A DNA stretch of 64,000 nucleotides from Candidatus Binatia bacterium (lineage in GTDB: Bacteria; Desulfobacterota; Binatia; Bin18). Shown piece after piece: positions 1-8,512 of this stretch (the stretch's first letter is position 1; every line of letters begins with the position of its first letter). The position numbers were made by a program, and so were the translations under genes. The notes below the pieces were generated by a model. It was not told where the DNA came from and did no database searches. It saw only the letters and a program-made list of their open reading frames with translations. The stretch is taken from contig OX638322.1 of NCBI GenBank assembly GCA_951812575.1, positions 3,281,001-3,345,000 of the forward strand. The letters are read 5' to 3'.

Positions 1-389
1 GGGTGTATGACTACCTGGGTGGTGAAGGGACGACAAGCAAGCACATCACCCTCCTCATGTTGGTGTATGTTCTGGCCGGTCTAATGATCACTACGATTCG
101 CTATGCAAGCTTTAAGGGTCTGAATCTACGTGACCGTCAGCCCTTTGGCCTGCTGGTTGCGGGGATTATTCTCCTACAGCTAACCATCGCCGAGCCGCAG
201 ATCATGTTATTTGTCATTGCTGGAGTCTATGCGTTGTCCGGTCCGGTCGGTATGTTACTGCGTTTGCTGAAGAACAAACGCCCAGAGGAAGCCGGGCCTG
301 ACGTTGCCCTTGTCCAACCAAAACAGCTCCGTGAACCCCCTGAGCAGCAGCCCCGTTCACTTGACAATGAGAAAAAGGGTCCGGTATAA
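1..389 (+). CDS. pssA: CDP-diacylglycerol-serine O-phosphatidyltransferase, C-terminal part (cut by window start)
   Basis: The window opens inside this gene, and the reading frame runs on from the left edge. About 128 residues remain: several hydrophobic membrane helices (for example the stretch LMLVYVLAGLMIT and VAGIILLQLTIA), a RYASFKG-type segment followed by a R-x-R-x-PF motif, and a Pro/Glu-rich hydrophilic tail. This matches the C-terminal half of PssA-type CDP-alcohol phosphatidyltransferases, which make phosphatidylserine in the inner membrane. The catalytic CDP-alcohol motif itself lies upstream of the window, so the family call rests on the helix pattern. The last codons overlap a strong promoter-like sequence that probably serves the leu genes. 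Confidence 0.7.
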   Translation, partial: VYDYLGGEGTTSKHITLLMLVYVLAGLMITTIRYASFKGLNLRDRQPFGLLVAGIILLQLTIAEPQIMLFVIAGVYALSGPVGMLLRLLKNKRPEEAGPDVALVQPKQLREPPEQQPRSLDNEKKGPV

Positions 390-390
390 A
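361..390 (+). promoter_or_regulatory. Sigma-70-like promoter inside the end of pssA
   Basis: A perfect -35 hexamer TTGACA (361-366) is followed after 18 bases by TATAAA (385-390), which contains the pssA stop codon. The predicted transcription start is near 397, only a few bases before the leader peptide start at 400. If used, the leu leader peptide would be translated from an almost leaderless RNA; transcripts reading through from pssA would instead carry the GGAGAG ribosome site at 391-396. Seen in sequence; activity is inferred. Confidence 0.55.
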
Positions 391-399
391 GGAGAGTGT

Positions 400-483
400 A
401 TGATCAACACGACTAACACGTTAGGTCTCCTACTCGGCCTCCTGCTTAGCATCCCGCCTGAGGGATCCGAGGGAGGTGTATAG
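400..483 (+). CDS. leuL: Leucine-rich leader peptide of the leu operon (27 aa)
   Basis: A 27-residue frame, ATG at 400, with GGAGAG at 391-396. Residues 8-16 read LGLLLGLLL, with seven leucines coded by TTA, CTC, CTA, CTC, CTC, CTG and CTT. It lies just upstream of leuA and is followed by a 10-bp hairpin and an intrinsic terminator. Runs of the regulatory amino acid in a short peptide before a terminator are the hallmark of ribosome-mediated transcription attenuation, as known for leu operons of enterobacteria. No homology to the E. coli leader is claimed; the call rests on architecture. Confidence 0.65.
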   Translation: MINTTNTLGLLLGLLLSIPPEGSEGGV

Positions 484-500
484 GTCACACCAGACTCTTG

Positions 501-534
501 GAGGCCACGGGCGGAAATTCTGATCCGTGGCCTC
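501..534 (+). promoter_or_regulatory. leu leader hairpin (possible attenuator control stem)
   Basis: GAGGCCACGG (501-510) pairs perfectly with CCGTGGCCTC (525-534), giving a 10-bp stem. Its 5' arm can alternatively pair with GGCCTCC (436-442), which lies inside the leucine codons of the leader peptide. Its 3' arm contains CCTCT (531-535), which can pair with AGAGG (542-546) at the foot of the following terminator. These are mutually exclusive pairings of the kind used in attenuators, but which fold allows read-through cannot be decided by eye. Confidence 0.5.
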
Positions 535-543
535 TTGTTTGAG

Positions 544-575
544 AGGGCTGCGGGTATACTCGCAGCCCTTTTTTT
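544..575 (+). terminator. Intrinsic terminator before leuA (attenuator)
   Basis: AGGGCTGCG (544-552) pairs with CGCAGCCCT (561-569) around an 8-base loop, followed by a run of seven T ending at 575. It lies between the leucine-rich leader peptide and leuA and ends 26 bases before the leuA start, so it would stop transcripts before the structural genes unless it is prevented from forming. Confidence 0.8.
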
Positions 576-601
576 ATATGGACAACACGCAGGAGGACGT
601 T

Positions 602-2155
602 ATGGAACGCGAAGTTGTAAAGATTTTTGATACCACGCTACGCGACGGCGAGCAGTCGCCCGGCGCGACCATGAATATCGAAGAAAAGGTGATGGTCGCC
701 GGACAGCTCGAAAAGCTCAATGTGGATGTGATTGAGGCCGGCTTTGCCGCGTCTTCAGAGGGCGACTTTGAATCGGTCCGGCGTGTGGCCGAACTCGTCT
801 CAACGCCTATTGTCCTGAGTCTGTCGCGCACCAAGGAAGACGACATTCGGCGCTCCATTCAGGCCGTCGAGCAGGCCAAGCAGCCTGGGGTGCATATTTT
901 CATCGCCACCTCCGACATCCATCTCAAACATAAACTCATGATGAGTCGTCAGGAGTGTATCGACGCCGCGGTCTGGGCGGTCGAGTATGCGAAAAAATAC
1001 CTGGACTATATCGAGTTCTCGGCGGAAGACGCCTCTCGCACGGACCGTGACTTTCTGGCCCAGATTTTCGGTGAAGTCATTCGGGCCGGAGCCGTGACCA
1101 TCAATGTCCCCGATACCACCGGCTATGCCATCCCGCATCAGTTCGGGGCTCTGTTTCAGTATCTGCAGGAAACGGTTCCCGGTGGTGGAGACGTGACGTG
1201 GAGTGCGCATTGCCACAACGATTTGGGCCTGGCCGTAGCGAACTCCTTGGCCGCCATTGAGAACGGCGCCCGCCAGGTGGAGTGCACGATTAACGGCATA
1301 GGCGAACGCGCCGGGAATACGTCCATGGAAGAAGTGGTCATGGCGCTCAGAACGCGAGAGGATGTGTTCGCCAATATCAAAACCCATGTCGTGACTGAGC
1401 AGATTTACCCCTCCAGTCAGCTCCTGTCTCAAATCACCGGCATTAGCGTTCCCATCAACAAGCCGGTGGTCGGCGATAACGCCTTTGCCCACGAGGCCGG
1501 TATTCACCAGGACGGCGTCCTGAAATACAAACTGACCTATGAGATCATGCAGCCTCAGACGATAGGCTTGGACAGCAATAGACTCGTGCTGGGGAAACAC
1601 TCGGGCCGGCACGCCTTTATTGAGCGGCTGAAATTCCTGGGCATTGACTATACGGGAACCGATATGAATAAGGCATTTGTGCGTTTCAAAGCCTTGGCCG
1701 ACAAGAAAAAGAGCGTCTACGACGAAGACCTGATCGCGATTGTGATGGAAGAAACGGCGCGCATCCCCGAGAAGTACGAGTTGCTGTATATGAATGTCAC
1801 CTCATCCAGCATGGCGGTTCCACATGCCACCGTAAAGATGAAGGTGAACGGCGAGGAACTGATGGAAAACGCCTCTGGCGATGGCATGGTTGACGCCTGC
1901 TACAAGGCGATTGCGCAGATTGCCGAAATGGACCTCAAACTAGAGCGCTACTCAGTCAAATCCATCACCGGCGGGACGGATGCTCAGGGCGAGGTCTCGT
2001 GTCTCCTGCGCAAAAACGGAGCATCCGTGAACGGCCAGGGCTCCCACACCGACATTATTATGGCCAGCGCCTTGGCCTTCACCAATGCGCTCAATAAATT
2101 TGCTCAGATAGACCGCTATGGAGACCGGTCCGGCGTCCATCGCGAAGGGCCATAA
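602..2155 (+). CDS. leuA: 2-isopropylmalate synthase
   Basis: Catalyses the first committed step of leucine synthesis, condensing acetyl-CoA with 2-oxoisovalerate. The 517-residue protein begins MEREVVKIFDTTLRDGEQSPG, the DRE-TIM metallolyase signature with the metal- and substrate-binding R14-D15. It also has the HCHNDLG metal-binding motif near residue 202, the GERAGN motif, and a C-terminal regulatory domain of the leucine-feedback type. The start at 602 is chosen because AGGAGG lies at 591-596; an in-frame ATG at 578 sits in the terminator tail and is less likely. leuB follows, and the leader peptide and terminator upstream point to leucine-controlled attenuation. Length is normal for the long LeuA type. 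Confidence 0.96.
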   Translation: MEREVVKIFDTTLRDGEQSPGATMNIEEKVMVAGQLEKLNVDVIEAGFAASSEGDFESVRRVAELVSTPIVLSLSRTKEDDIRRSIQAVEQAKQPGVHIFIATSDIHLKHKLMMSRQECIDAAVWAVEYAKKYLDYIEFSAEDASRTDRDFLAQIFGEVIRAGAVTINVPDTTGYAIPHQFGALFQYLQETVPGGGDVTWSAHCHNDLGLAVANSLAAIENGARQVECTINGIGERAGNTSMEEVVMALRTREDVFANIKTHVVTEQIYPSSQLLSQITGISVPINKPVVGDNAFAHEAGIHQDGVLKYKLTYEIMQPQTIGLDSNRLVLGKHSGRHAFIERLKFLGIDYTGTDMNKAFVRFKALADKKKSVYDEDLIAIVMEETARIPEKYELLYMNVTSSSMAVPHATVKMKVNGEELMENASGDGMVDACYKAIAQIAEMDLKLERYSVKSITGGTDAQGEVSCLLRKNGASVNGQGSHTDIIMASALAFTNALNKFAQIDRYGDRSGVHREGP

Positions 2156-2184
2156 GTCTCGTCTGCGTGACGACGGGTGAGTAC

Positions 2185-2210
2185 AGGGGGCGGCCAGACG
2201 GTCGCCCCTA
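2185..2210. repeat. Degenerate GTAGGGGC-type palindrome
   Basis: Imperfect inverted repeat (arms about 2185-2195 and 2200-2210, core GGGGCG and CGCCCC) in the leuA-leuB gap. It resembles the perfect palindrome at 24973-25000, suggesting a shared intergenic repeat family. No protein is coded here. Confidence 0.4.
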
Positions 2211-2261
2211 TTTGCTTGTGCTCCCGTTTGTGATGGATTTGACCGACGAAAAGGAGAAAGC

Positions 2262-3344
2262 ATGGCGCATAATATTGCAGTATTTAGCGGTGACGGCATT
2301 GGTCCCGAGGTCATGGGCGAGGCAATCAACGTTCTCAAGATCGCTGGCGCGCGATTTGGCATTGAGTTTTCTTTTGAGCCGGCTTTGGCGGGCGGCTGCT
2401 CGATTGACGAACACGGCGTGGCTCTGACGGATTCGGCTCTGCGAACGGCCAAAGAAAGCGATGCCGTCCTGCTGGGTGCCGTCGGGGGACCGAAATGGGA
2501 CGACCCGAAAGCCTCGGTCCGACCCGAGCAAGCCATTCTCGGGCTGCGCAAAGAGCTGGAACTTTTTGCCAACTTGCGACCGGTTCAGGTCAACCGCCAT
2601 CTGCTGCACGCCTCGACCCTGAAACCCGAAGTCCTGGCAGGCGTCGATCTCATGGTCGTCCGGGAGCTGACCGGGGGCGTCTATTATGGCCGGCCGAGCG
2701 AACGTCGGACCGGCGCGTCCGGACGGGAGGCGGTCGATACGATTTTCTATACCGAGGGCGAGGTCGAGCGACTCATGCGGGCCTCATTCGACCTGGCGCG
2801 TAAACGGCGCAAGAAGCTCACCTCGGTCGATAAGGCCAACATCATGGCCTCCTCACGCATGTGGCGCGAAGTCGCCAATGAAGTCGCCCAAGAGTATCCT
2901 GATGTCGAGTACGAAGACGTGTTGGTGGATGCCATGTCGATGCATCTGATCCGGCGACCCGCTGACTTTGACGTGATTGCCGCGGAAAATATGTTCGGCG
3001 ACATCCTAACGGATGAGGCTTCCATGCTGGCCGGCTCCATGGGCCTGCTGCCGTCTGCGTCGCTCGGCGAAGGCAGCCGCGGTCTGTTTGAGCCCATTCA
3101 TGGCACGGCGCCGGACATTGCGGGTCAGGACAAGGCCAACCCGCTGGCCATGATTCTGTCCACCGCGCTCATGCTGCGCCTCTCCTTTGGTCAAGACGAA
3201 GCCGCCCTGGCGATTGAAGAGGCGGTTGATCAGGTGCTGGGAAATGGTTACCGCACGCCAGATATTGCTCAGCCCGAGTGCCGCGTGGTTGGCTGCCAGG
3301 AGATGGGCCGGTTGGTGCGCGAACGGCTGGGCGGGGAAAGCTGA
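2262..3344 (+). CDS. leuB: 3-isopropylmalate dehydrogenase
   Basis: Oxidises and decarboxylates 3-isopropylmalate to 4-methyl-2-oxopentanoate with NAD+ in leucine synthesis. The 360-residue protein starts with the nucleotide/substrate fold [12 protein letters not shown] and has the [10 protein letters not shown] motif. The catalytic Lys lies in TSVDKANIM, the metal aspartates in [11 protein letters not shown] and [10 protein letters not shown], and the NAD-binding loop in [21 protein letters not shown] precedes the ATG. It lies 106 bp after leuA on the same strand and is probably co-transcribed. leuC and leuD, needed for the intervening isomerisation, are not in the window. Confidence 0.96.
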   Translation: MAHNIAVFSGDGIGPEVMGEAINVLKIAGARFGIEFSFEPALAGGCSIDEHGVALTDSALRTAKESDAVLLGAVGGPKWDDPKASVRPEQAILGLRKELELFANLRPVQVNRHLLHASTLKPEVLAGVDLMVVRELTGGVYYGRPSERRTGASGREAVDTIFYTEGEVERLMRASFDLARKRRKKLTSVDKANIMASSRMWREVANEVAQEYPDVEYEDVLVDAMSMHLIRRPADFDVIAAENMFGDILTDEASMLAGSMGLLPSASLGEGSRGLFEPIHGTAPDIAGQDKANPLAMILSTALMLRLSFGQDEAALAIEEAVDQVLGNGYRTPDIAQPECRVVGCQEMGRLVRERLGGES

Positions 3345-3431
3345 GGACTCAGAAGCGCCTGACGGCGAGATAGAGGCCTGCAGGGAAGGGACCCAGGTGC
3401 CGCTCATGGGGGTGGGTGCGAGCCGGTCCGA

Positions 3432-3521
3432 TTACATGGACCTGACAATCAGCCAGGCAAGCCCACCGATCATAACAAAAGTCAAGACACCACCAATGAT
3501 CGCAATAGTCTCGTAGCTCAT
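3432..3521 (-). CDS. Very small single-helix membrane protein (29 aa)
   Basis: A 29-residue frame with ribosome site GGAGGAA just upstream; it reads MSYETIAIIGGVLTF then a hydrophobic stretch ending LAWLIVRSM. Apart from a few residues at each end it is one transmembrane helix. Its ATG overlaps the TGA of the upstream gene (ATGA), the usual sign of translational coupling, so the two products probably act together. It is not recognised; I recall similar tiny YETIAIIGG-like proteins only in general terms. It is too short for most gene callers and likely unannotated. Function unknown. Confidence 0.6.
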   Translation of the reverse strand: MSYETIAIIGGVLTFVMIGGLAWLIVRSM

Positions 3522-3757
3522 GCTGTTTCCTCCAGTTTTGTAATAAGAGCTTCGATCCTTTTATGAGCGAGAAAGATCACAAACACAAATGCCCCCTCAA
3601 GCAGTAGCCCACTCACAAATAAGACTATCTTCACGCGACTGTCCAGGGTAAGGGTAAGGCCAACAAGCCCACTGGCATTAAGAAGCGTACCTGCCCACAG
3701 GAGACGCACCCAGTCCAGATAGTAGCGAATCCGCTCTTTTGTTCCCTCAACTGAAAT
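3518..3757 (-). CDS. Small two-helix membrane protein, coupled to the 29-aa protein
   Basis: The obvious GTG at 3709 gives only 63 residues and has no ribosome site. Reading on upstream adds a basic amphipathic segment (VEGTKERIRYYLDW) back to an ATT codon at 3757, which has AAGGAG seven bases upstream. With ATT as start the protein has 79 residues: basic N-terminal helix, two membrane helices (about LLWAGTLLNASGLVGLTL and KIVLFVSGLLLEGAFVFVI), and a charged Lys/Glu tail. ATT starts are rare but real in bacteria (infC). Its stop overlaps the start of the 29-residue gene. Family and function are unknown; the start is an inference. Confidence 0.6.
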   Translation of the reverse strand: MSVEGTKERIRYYLDWVRLLWAGTLLNASGLVGLTLTLDSRVKIVLFVSGLLLEGAFVFVIFLAHKRIEALITKLEETA

Positions 3758-3850
3758 ACCCTTTCTCCTTTCTCTATACTCTCTTTATACCCGATTTTTC
3801 ACACTCTCAAATCAGTTTGAGGAGGATGAGACAAGGGAAGGGGCAGTCCG

Positions 3851-4429
3851 CTACTTGGACAGCAGGTCGTACCAGTGAAACGCTACCACAACCAACGCGT
3901 GGGTAATCTGCCCTTGGCGAATGAGGTCAGGGATATCGGCAAGCGGGGCTAGCGTTACTTCGGTTTCCTCGGTCGTGTCAAAGTTCGGCTCGAAGCGTTT
4001 TTCGACGTTGCGGGCCAGAAAGCTGTGACAGCGGTTGCCCTGAATGGCCGGGTTGGGGTGAATCGCGCCCAGCGGAATAATGTCCTCTGAGTCGTAGCCG
4101 CTCTCTTCTTGCATTTCCCGCCGGGCGGCGTATAGCGGTGAAGGGTCTTCCTGGTCTACCATGCCGCCCGGAATTTCGAGCGTAAAGTCTTCCGTCCCGT
4201 GCCGATATTGGCGGATCAGCACAACGCGGTCATCGGCTGTCACGGGTATGATATTGACCCAATCGCCGCTGTCGAGCACGAAGAAGTCGTGTTCCTTGTT
4301 GGTCCGGGGCGAACGGGAGCGGTTCTTTTGCAGCGAAAAGATGCGACACGAATAGACGGTTTCAGAGTCGAGCCGCTGCCAGGACTTGAGCTTGCCAGAG
4401 TGTCCTTTATTTGAGAGCGAATCGGACAT
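3851..4429 (-). CDS. Nudix hydrolase, ADP-ribose pyrophosphatase-like
   Basis: A 192-residue protein with a complete Nudix box from about residue 89 to 112: GMVDQEDPSPLYAARREMQEESG, here quoted only as G-x5-E-x7-REMQEESG. It is preceded by the strand VLIRQYRHGTEDFTLEIPGG, typical of ADP-sugar pyrophosphatases (NudF/YffH-like), which hydrolyse ADP-ribose to AMP and ribose-5-phosphate using Mg bound by the Nudix glutamates. It is the last gene of a minus-strand group; the upstream gene ends 9 bp away, so co-transcription is likely. Exact substrate cannot be read from sequence. Confidence 0.85.
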   Translation of the reverse strand: MSDSLSNKGHSGKLKSWQRLDSETVYSCRIFSLQKNRSRSPRTNKEHDFFVLDSGDWVNIIPVTADDRVVLIRQYRHGTEDFTLEIPGGMVDQEDPSPLYAARREMQEESGYDSEDIIPLGAIHPNPAIQGNRCHSFLARNVEKRFEPNFDTTEETEVTLAPLADIPDLIRQGQITHALVVVAFHWYDLLSK

Positions 4430-4438
4430 AACGCAACG

Positions 4439-4882
4439 CTAAAACAGCCTCCGGTATTCAATAGCCGGGCAGCGATCCATGACTACGGTGAGTCCTGCCG
4501 CGTGCGCCCGCTGTGCCGCAACAGGGTCAATGACGCCTAATTGTAGCCACAGTATGGACGCGCCTATGGCTATGGATTCCTCGGCAACCGGGCCGACGAA
4601 CTGCGAGCGCCGGAACACGTCAACCATCTCTATGCGAGTCGGCACGGCGCGCAGACTCGGAAAACATTGCTCGCCCAGCACCTCCTGGCAGTGTGGGTTC
4701 ACCGGGATAATGGTATGGCCCCTGGCCTTGAGCAGAGAGGCAATTTGATGGCTGTCACGACTCGGGTCAGGCGAACAGCCGACAACGGCAACCGTCCGCG
4801 GGGTTGCCAGAATATCCCGGATCGTGGTGTCGGCCGGATTGGTAAAGCCAGCCCCTGATGACGGATGCGACATGCTGGTCAC
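4439..4882 (-). CDS. CoA-binding domain protein (YccU type)
   Basis: A single Rossmann-like CoA-binding domain of 147 residues: VAVVGCSPDPSRDSHQIA, the second strand HTIIPVNP, and VDVFRR followed by ASILWLQLGV. These match the YccU/succinyl-CoA-synthetase-alpha N-terminal domain family of unclear function. The start is GTG at 4882, overlapping the stop of the upstream phosphatase gene by 4 bases (GTGA), so translation is coupled. Members are often described only as CoA-binding proteins; no reaction is assigned. Confidence 0.8.
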   Translation of the reverse strand: MTSMSHPSSGAGFTNPADTTIRDILATPRTVAVVGCSPDPSRDSHQIASLLKARGHTIIPVNPHCQEVLGEQCFPSLRAVPTRIEMVDVFRRSQFVGPVAEESIAIGASILWLQLGVIDPVAAQRAHAAGLTVVMDRCPAIEYRRLF

Positions 4883-5370
4883 GCGGCTCGTTGCAGGAGG
4901 TCGTCAAACGAATGCTCAAGACAGCGCTTGATTTCGACCATGCGCGCCCGAAATGCCTCTTCGCCCTGCATGGCTGGGTCCTCAATATCTCCCTGCTCGC
5001 CGGCAAACTCCTTGAGCGTAAAGGCCGCCTTGCCGTCTGCCTCGGGATAGGCGTCGAGCATGGATTTTTGCTCGTTCGTCATCGTCAGGATGAGATCGGC
5101 GTTGGCTATCAGCTCCCGATGCCGTTTGAGGTCGGTTGAAACGAACTCGTCGCGTTTAATCTGAATCCCGTGCTCCTGCAAGATGAAATAGGCGTCCAGG
5201 GAGGCGATCATGCCGTCCCTGGCGTAAATGGCTATGCCGCCGGATCGCACGTCAATATGCCGAACAGCGCGCTCCGCCAACATTTTTTCCAAGAGGACGT
5301 GGGCCATCACGCTTCGGCTGGTATTGGCGTGACACACAATCAGAATATTATAGGCAGATGGCTGGCTCAC
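4879..5370 (-). CDS. Low-molecular-weight protein-tyrosine-phosphatase family protein
   Basis: The P-loop C-x5-R-S reads CHANTSRS (Cys13 to Ser20 from the chosen start), preceded by strand NILIV. The DP general-acid motif appears in DIEDPAMQG near the C-terminus. These are the two hallmarks of the LMW-PTP/arsenate-reductase fold. A GTG at 5370 gives a 163-residue protein of family length; a TTG at 5406 would add a non-conserved 12-residue tail. Downstream genes overlap or nearly touch it (CoA-binding protein, Nudix), suggesting one transcript. Substrate could be a phosphotyrosine protein, such as a polysaccharide kinase, but no partner is nearby. Confidence 0.8.
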   Translation of the reverse strand: MSQPSAYNILIVCHANTSRSVMAHVLLEKMLAERAVRHIDVRSGGIAIYARDGMIASLDAYFILQEHGIQIKRDEFVSTDLKRHRELIANADLILTMTNEQKSMLDAYPEADGKAAFTLKEFAGEQGDIEDPAMQGEEAFRARMVEIKRCLEHSFDDLLQRAA

Positions 5371-5472
5371 AAAAATGTCCGGGTTCTGAACGTCCTGGAA
5401 TACCAAGAGAGACGGACCAGAAGGGCCGGGCCGGCCCTCCTCTTCTGGTACCGACTGTCTAAGGTCAGGGAC

Positions 5473-6411
5473 TTAGTCCTGTTTGAGGGACTTGAAGATT
5501 GATCCCAGGTCTTCTTTGGCGGTATTGCCCTTGGCCAGTTCGACCTTGAGTTGCTCGCCCAACTCGGCCGCGTCCCACATGCCTTTTTTCTTGACGGTTC
5601 CGACAGAATGCCAGCCCTGCATCAGCCACACACAGCCTCCACCAACCCGAAACACTTCGCCGTGGACATCTGCCGCATCTTCACTCGCCAGCCAGGTGAC
5701 CAACGGCGCAATATGGCCGGGATCAAAATAGTCATGCGCGCCTTCTTCTTCCGGCCCGGCCATCAGACCGGCAGTTTGCGGCGTCGCGTCCACGGTCATC
5801 CGCGTGCGCGCCAGCGGGGCGATGGCATTGCCGGTGACCCCATATTTCTGCATCTCGCGGTCAACGATAATGGCCATGGTGGCCAGCGCCGCTTTTGCCG
5901 GACCGTAGTTAGGTTGGCCAGGACTCCCAAGCAGACCGGCGTCCGAAGAGGTGTTAATCACGCGGCCATTCAAAAGATTGCCCTGTTTATGCTGCTCGCG
6001 CCAGTATTCGCAGGCGTGGCGGGCGCAGTTGAAAGAACCTTTCAAGTGGACGTTCAGGACCGCGTCCCACTCGTCTTCAGACATATTGAAGATCATCCGG
6101 TCACGCAGGATGCCGGCGTTGTTGACGAGAATGTTGAGCTTGCCAAAGGAATCGAGCGCACATTCGACAATACGTTTGGCACCTGCGAAGTCAGTAACGC
6201 TCTCAAAATTCGCCACGGCTTCCCCACCCGCAGCCTTAATTTCATCAACCACCTGTTGGGCCGGGCTGTCATCCGAGCCGGTGCCATCGAAGCTGCCGCC
6301 CAGGTCGTTGACCACAACCTTGGCTCCGTTTTTTGCGAGGAGCAAGGCTTCTTCCCGTCCGATTCCACGTCCGGCTCCTGTCACAATAGCGACTCTTCCA
6401 TCGAGCAGCAT
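5473..6411 (-). CDS. Short-chain dehydrogenase/reductase, peroxisomal HSD17B4-like
   Basis: 312 residues. The NAD(P) motif VTGAGRGIGREEA is followed by VVNDLGGSFDGTG, typical of the 3-hydroxyacyl-CoA dehydrogenase (multifunctional enzyme type 2) branch of SDRs. NNAG, the catalytic Ser in INTSSDAGL and YGPAK (Tyr and Lys) are all present. The C-terminal 60 residues (VGTVKKKGMWDAAELGEQLK) form an extra helix tail. Likely oxidises a 3-hydroxyacyl-CoA or similar alcohol. AAGGAG lies before the ATG. Downstream of glnA on the same strand but reading away from it; a terminator separates them. Confidence 0.82.
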   Translation of the reverse strand: MLLDGRVAIVTGAGRGIGREEALLLAKNGAKVVVNDLGGSFDGTGSDDSPAQQVVDEIKAAGGEAVANFESVTDFAGAKRIVECALDSFGKLNILVNNAGILRDRMIFNMSEDEWDAVLNVHLKGSFNCARHACEYWREQHKQGNLLNGRVINTSSDAGLLGSPGQPNYGPAKAALATMAIIVDREMQKYGVTGNAIAPLARTRMTVDATPQTAGLMAGPEEEGAHDYFDPGHIAPLVTWLASEDAADVHGEVFRVGGGCVWLMQGWHSVGTVKKKGMWDAAELGEQLKVELAKGNTAKEDLGSIFKSLKQD

Positions 6412-6527
6412 AGATTCTTCTCCTTGTTTAGTTGATCTTATTTTCTCAGTAAACCAGAGCGTTTACGCCACCCTTGTCTGCCTGAGACACCTGGCTTTGT
6501 CAAGGAGTCGAGGCGTCCGGCAAAAGA

Positions 6528-6562
6528 AAAAGCCCTGGAGGACCGAGTCTTCCAGGGCTTTT
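6528..6562 (-). terminator. Intrinsic terminator downstream of glnA
   Basis: AAAAGCCCTGGA (6528-6539) and TCCAGGGCTTTT (6551-6562) form a perfect 12-bp stem with an 11-base loop. Read on the minus strand, it lies 24 bases after the glnA stop and runs into T-rich sequence, so it ends the glnB-glnA transcript. The symmetric A/T flanks could let it act in both directions. Confidence 0.85.
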
Positions 6563-6585
6563 GGGGCACGGCCGAATTTTCTGCG

Positions 6586-7998
6586 TTATGCGTCGTAATA
6601 CAGCGCAAATTCGTAAGGGTGAGGCCGTAGGCGGAGTTCGTCAATCTCCTGGGTGCGTTTGTATTCGACCCATGTCTCTACCACATCTTGGGTAAACACA
6701 TCACCCTTCAGCAGGAAATCATAATCTTTTTCCAAGGCGTCCAGTGCCTCCGGCAGTGAGCCGGGCACGGATGGGACATGGGCCAACTCCTCGGGGGTCA
6801 GGGCATAGATGTCTTTATCCAGCGGATCGCCCGGATTCAGCTTTCGCTCAACCCCGTCGAGCCCGGCCATCAGCATCGCTGAAAAGGCCAGATAGCCATT
6901 GCTGGTTGCATCCGGGAAGCGGACCTCAATGCGCTTCGCCTTGGGACTCATGGAATACATGGGAATACGCACTGCTGCCGAACGGTTGCGGGAAGAGTAG
7001 GCCAGGTTGACCGGCGCTTCAAATCCCGGAACCAGACGACGATAGGAATTGGCCGTTGGAGCGGCAAAGGCACAAATGGCCGGCGCGTGGGCCAGGATGC
7101 CGGCAATATAGTGCATGGCAAATTCGCTCATGCCGCCATAGCCATCACCGGCGAAGAGCGGGTTGCCGTCCTTCCAGACCGACTGGTGGGTATGCATACC
7201 CGAGCCGTTATCACCAAAGACTGGCTTGGGCATAAAGGTCGCGGTCTTCCCGTGCCGCTTGGCCACGTTTTTGACAATATATTTATACCATTGCAGCGCA
7301 TCCGCCATTTGGACCAGCGGCAGGAAGCGTAGGTCGATCTCCGCCTGGCCGGCGGTGGCGACCTCGTGGTGGTGCTTCTCGACTCGAATCCCAACCCGCT
7401 CCATCATCTGCACCATCTCGGTGCGGATGTCCTGATACGAGTCGAGGGGCGATACCGGGAAGTAGCCCTCTTTGTGCCGGGGCTTATAGCCGAGATTGGG
7501 ACCTTCTTCCCGGCCGGAGTTCCAGACGCCTTCAATCGAATTGACGTGATAATAGCCTTCATACGCATTCTGATCGAAACGGACTTCGTCGAGAATGAAA
7601 AATTCCGGCTCAGGCCCGAAATACGCCACTTCGCCGAACCCGCCGGACTGGACATAGGCTTCAGCCTTCTTGGCGATGCCGCGCGGGTCACGCGAGTAGG
7701 GCTCACGCGTGATCGGATCCACGATATTGCAGAGCAGGCTGAGCGTCGGCCGTTCGTAGAACGGATCCATGACCGCGGTGCTGGGGTCGGGCATGACCAG
7801 CATGTCCGAGGCGTTAATCGGCTGCCAGCCGCGAATCGAAGAGCCGTCAAAGCCGGACCCGTCCTCGAAGAGGTCTTCGTTATATTCACTCAAGGGTATG
7901 GTGAAATGTTGCCAGGTCCCGATCAGGTCCATGAACTTGAGATCGACTAACTCCGCGCCTTTCTCCTTTGCCAGAGCGATAGCTTCTTGTGGCGTCAT
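6586..7998 (-). CDS. glnA: Glutamine synthetase type I
   Basis: Makes glutamine from glutamate, ammonia and ATP; the main ammonia-assimilating enzyme. 470 residues, full length for GSI-beta. Visible motifs are [15 protein letters not shown] (Asp50 latch), GPEPEFF metal-binding region, [10 protein letters not shown], the ATP-binding [12 protein letters not shown] and the glutamate-flap/arginine segment [12 protein letters not shown]. Tyr398 in [11 protein letters not shown] matches the adenylylation site used by GlnE. GTAAGGAGGA lies before the ATG. It is the second gene of an operon with glnB 60 bp upstream, so P-II and its target are made together under a sigma-54-like promoter. Confidence 0.97.
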   Translation of the reverse strand: MTPQEAIALAKEKGAELVDLKFMDLIGTWQHFTIPLSEYNEDLFEDGSGFDGSSIRGWQPINASDMLVMPDPSTAVMDPFYERPTLSLLCNIVDPITREPYSRDPRGIAKKAEAYVQSGGFGEVAYFGPEPEFFILDEVRFDQNAYEGYYHVNSIEGVWNSGREEGPNLGYKPRHKEGYFPVSPLDSYQDIRTEMVQMMERVGIRVEKHHHEVATAGQAEIDLRFLPLVQMADALQWYKYIVKNVAKRHGKTATFMPKPVFGDNGSGMHTHQSVWKDGNPLFAGDGYGGMSEFAMHYIAGILAHAPAICAFAAPTANSYRRLVPGFEAPVNLAYSSRNRSAAVRIPMYSMSPKAKRIEVRFPDATSNGYLAFSAMLMAGLDGVERKLNPGDPLDKDIYALTPEELAHVPSVPGSLPEALDALEKDYDFLLKGDVFTQDVVETWVEYKRTQEIDELRLRPHPYEFALYYDA

Positions 7999-8058
7999 AG
8001 TGATTCTTTTCCTCCTTACACTAGCAATAATGTTCCGTGCAGATGCTCGCGGGCGGCA

Positions 8059-8430
<372 letters not shown>

Positions 8431-8512
8431 CTAAAATAAAATATGCAACATGTAAAGCGGACAGGCATACTGCGGAGGGCGTAATCCACCTTACGGCACT
8501 CTTATGGATATG

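Noticed and set aside
400..575. T-box or leucine riboswitch upstream of leuA
   Set aside because: No T-box sequence (TGGNACCGCG-like) is present; a translated leucine-rich peptide explains the region better.
800..1612. 270-aa minus-strand frame opposite leuA
   Set aside because: Antisense to leuA with no family features.
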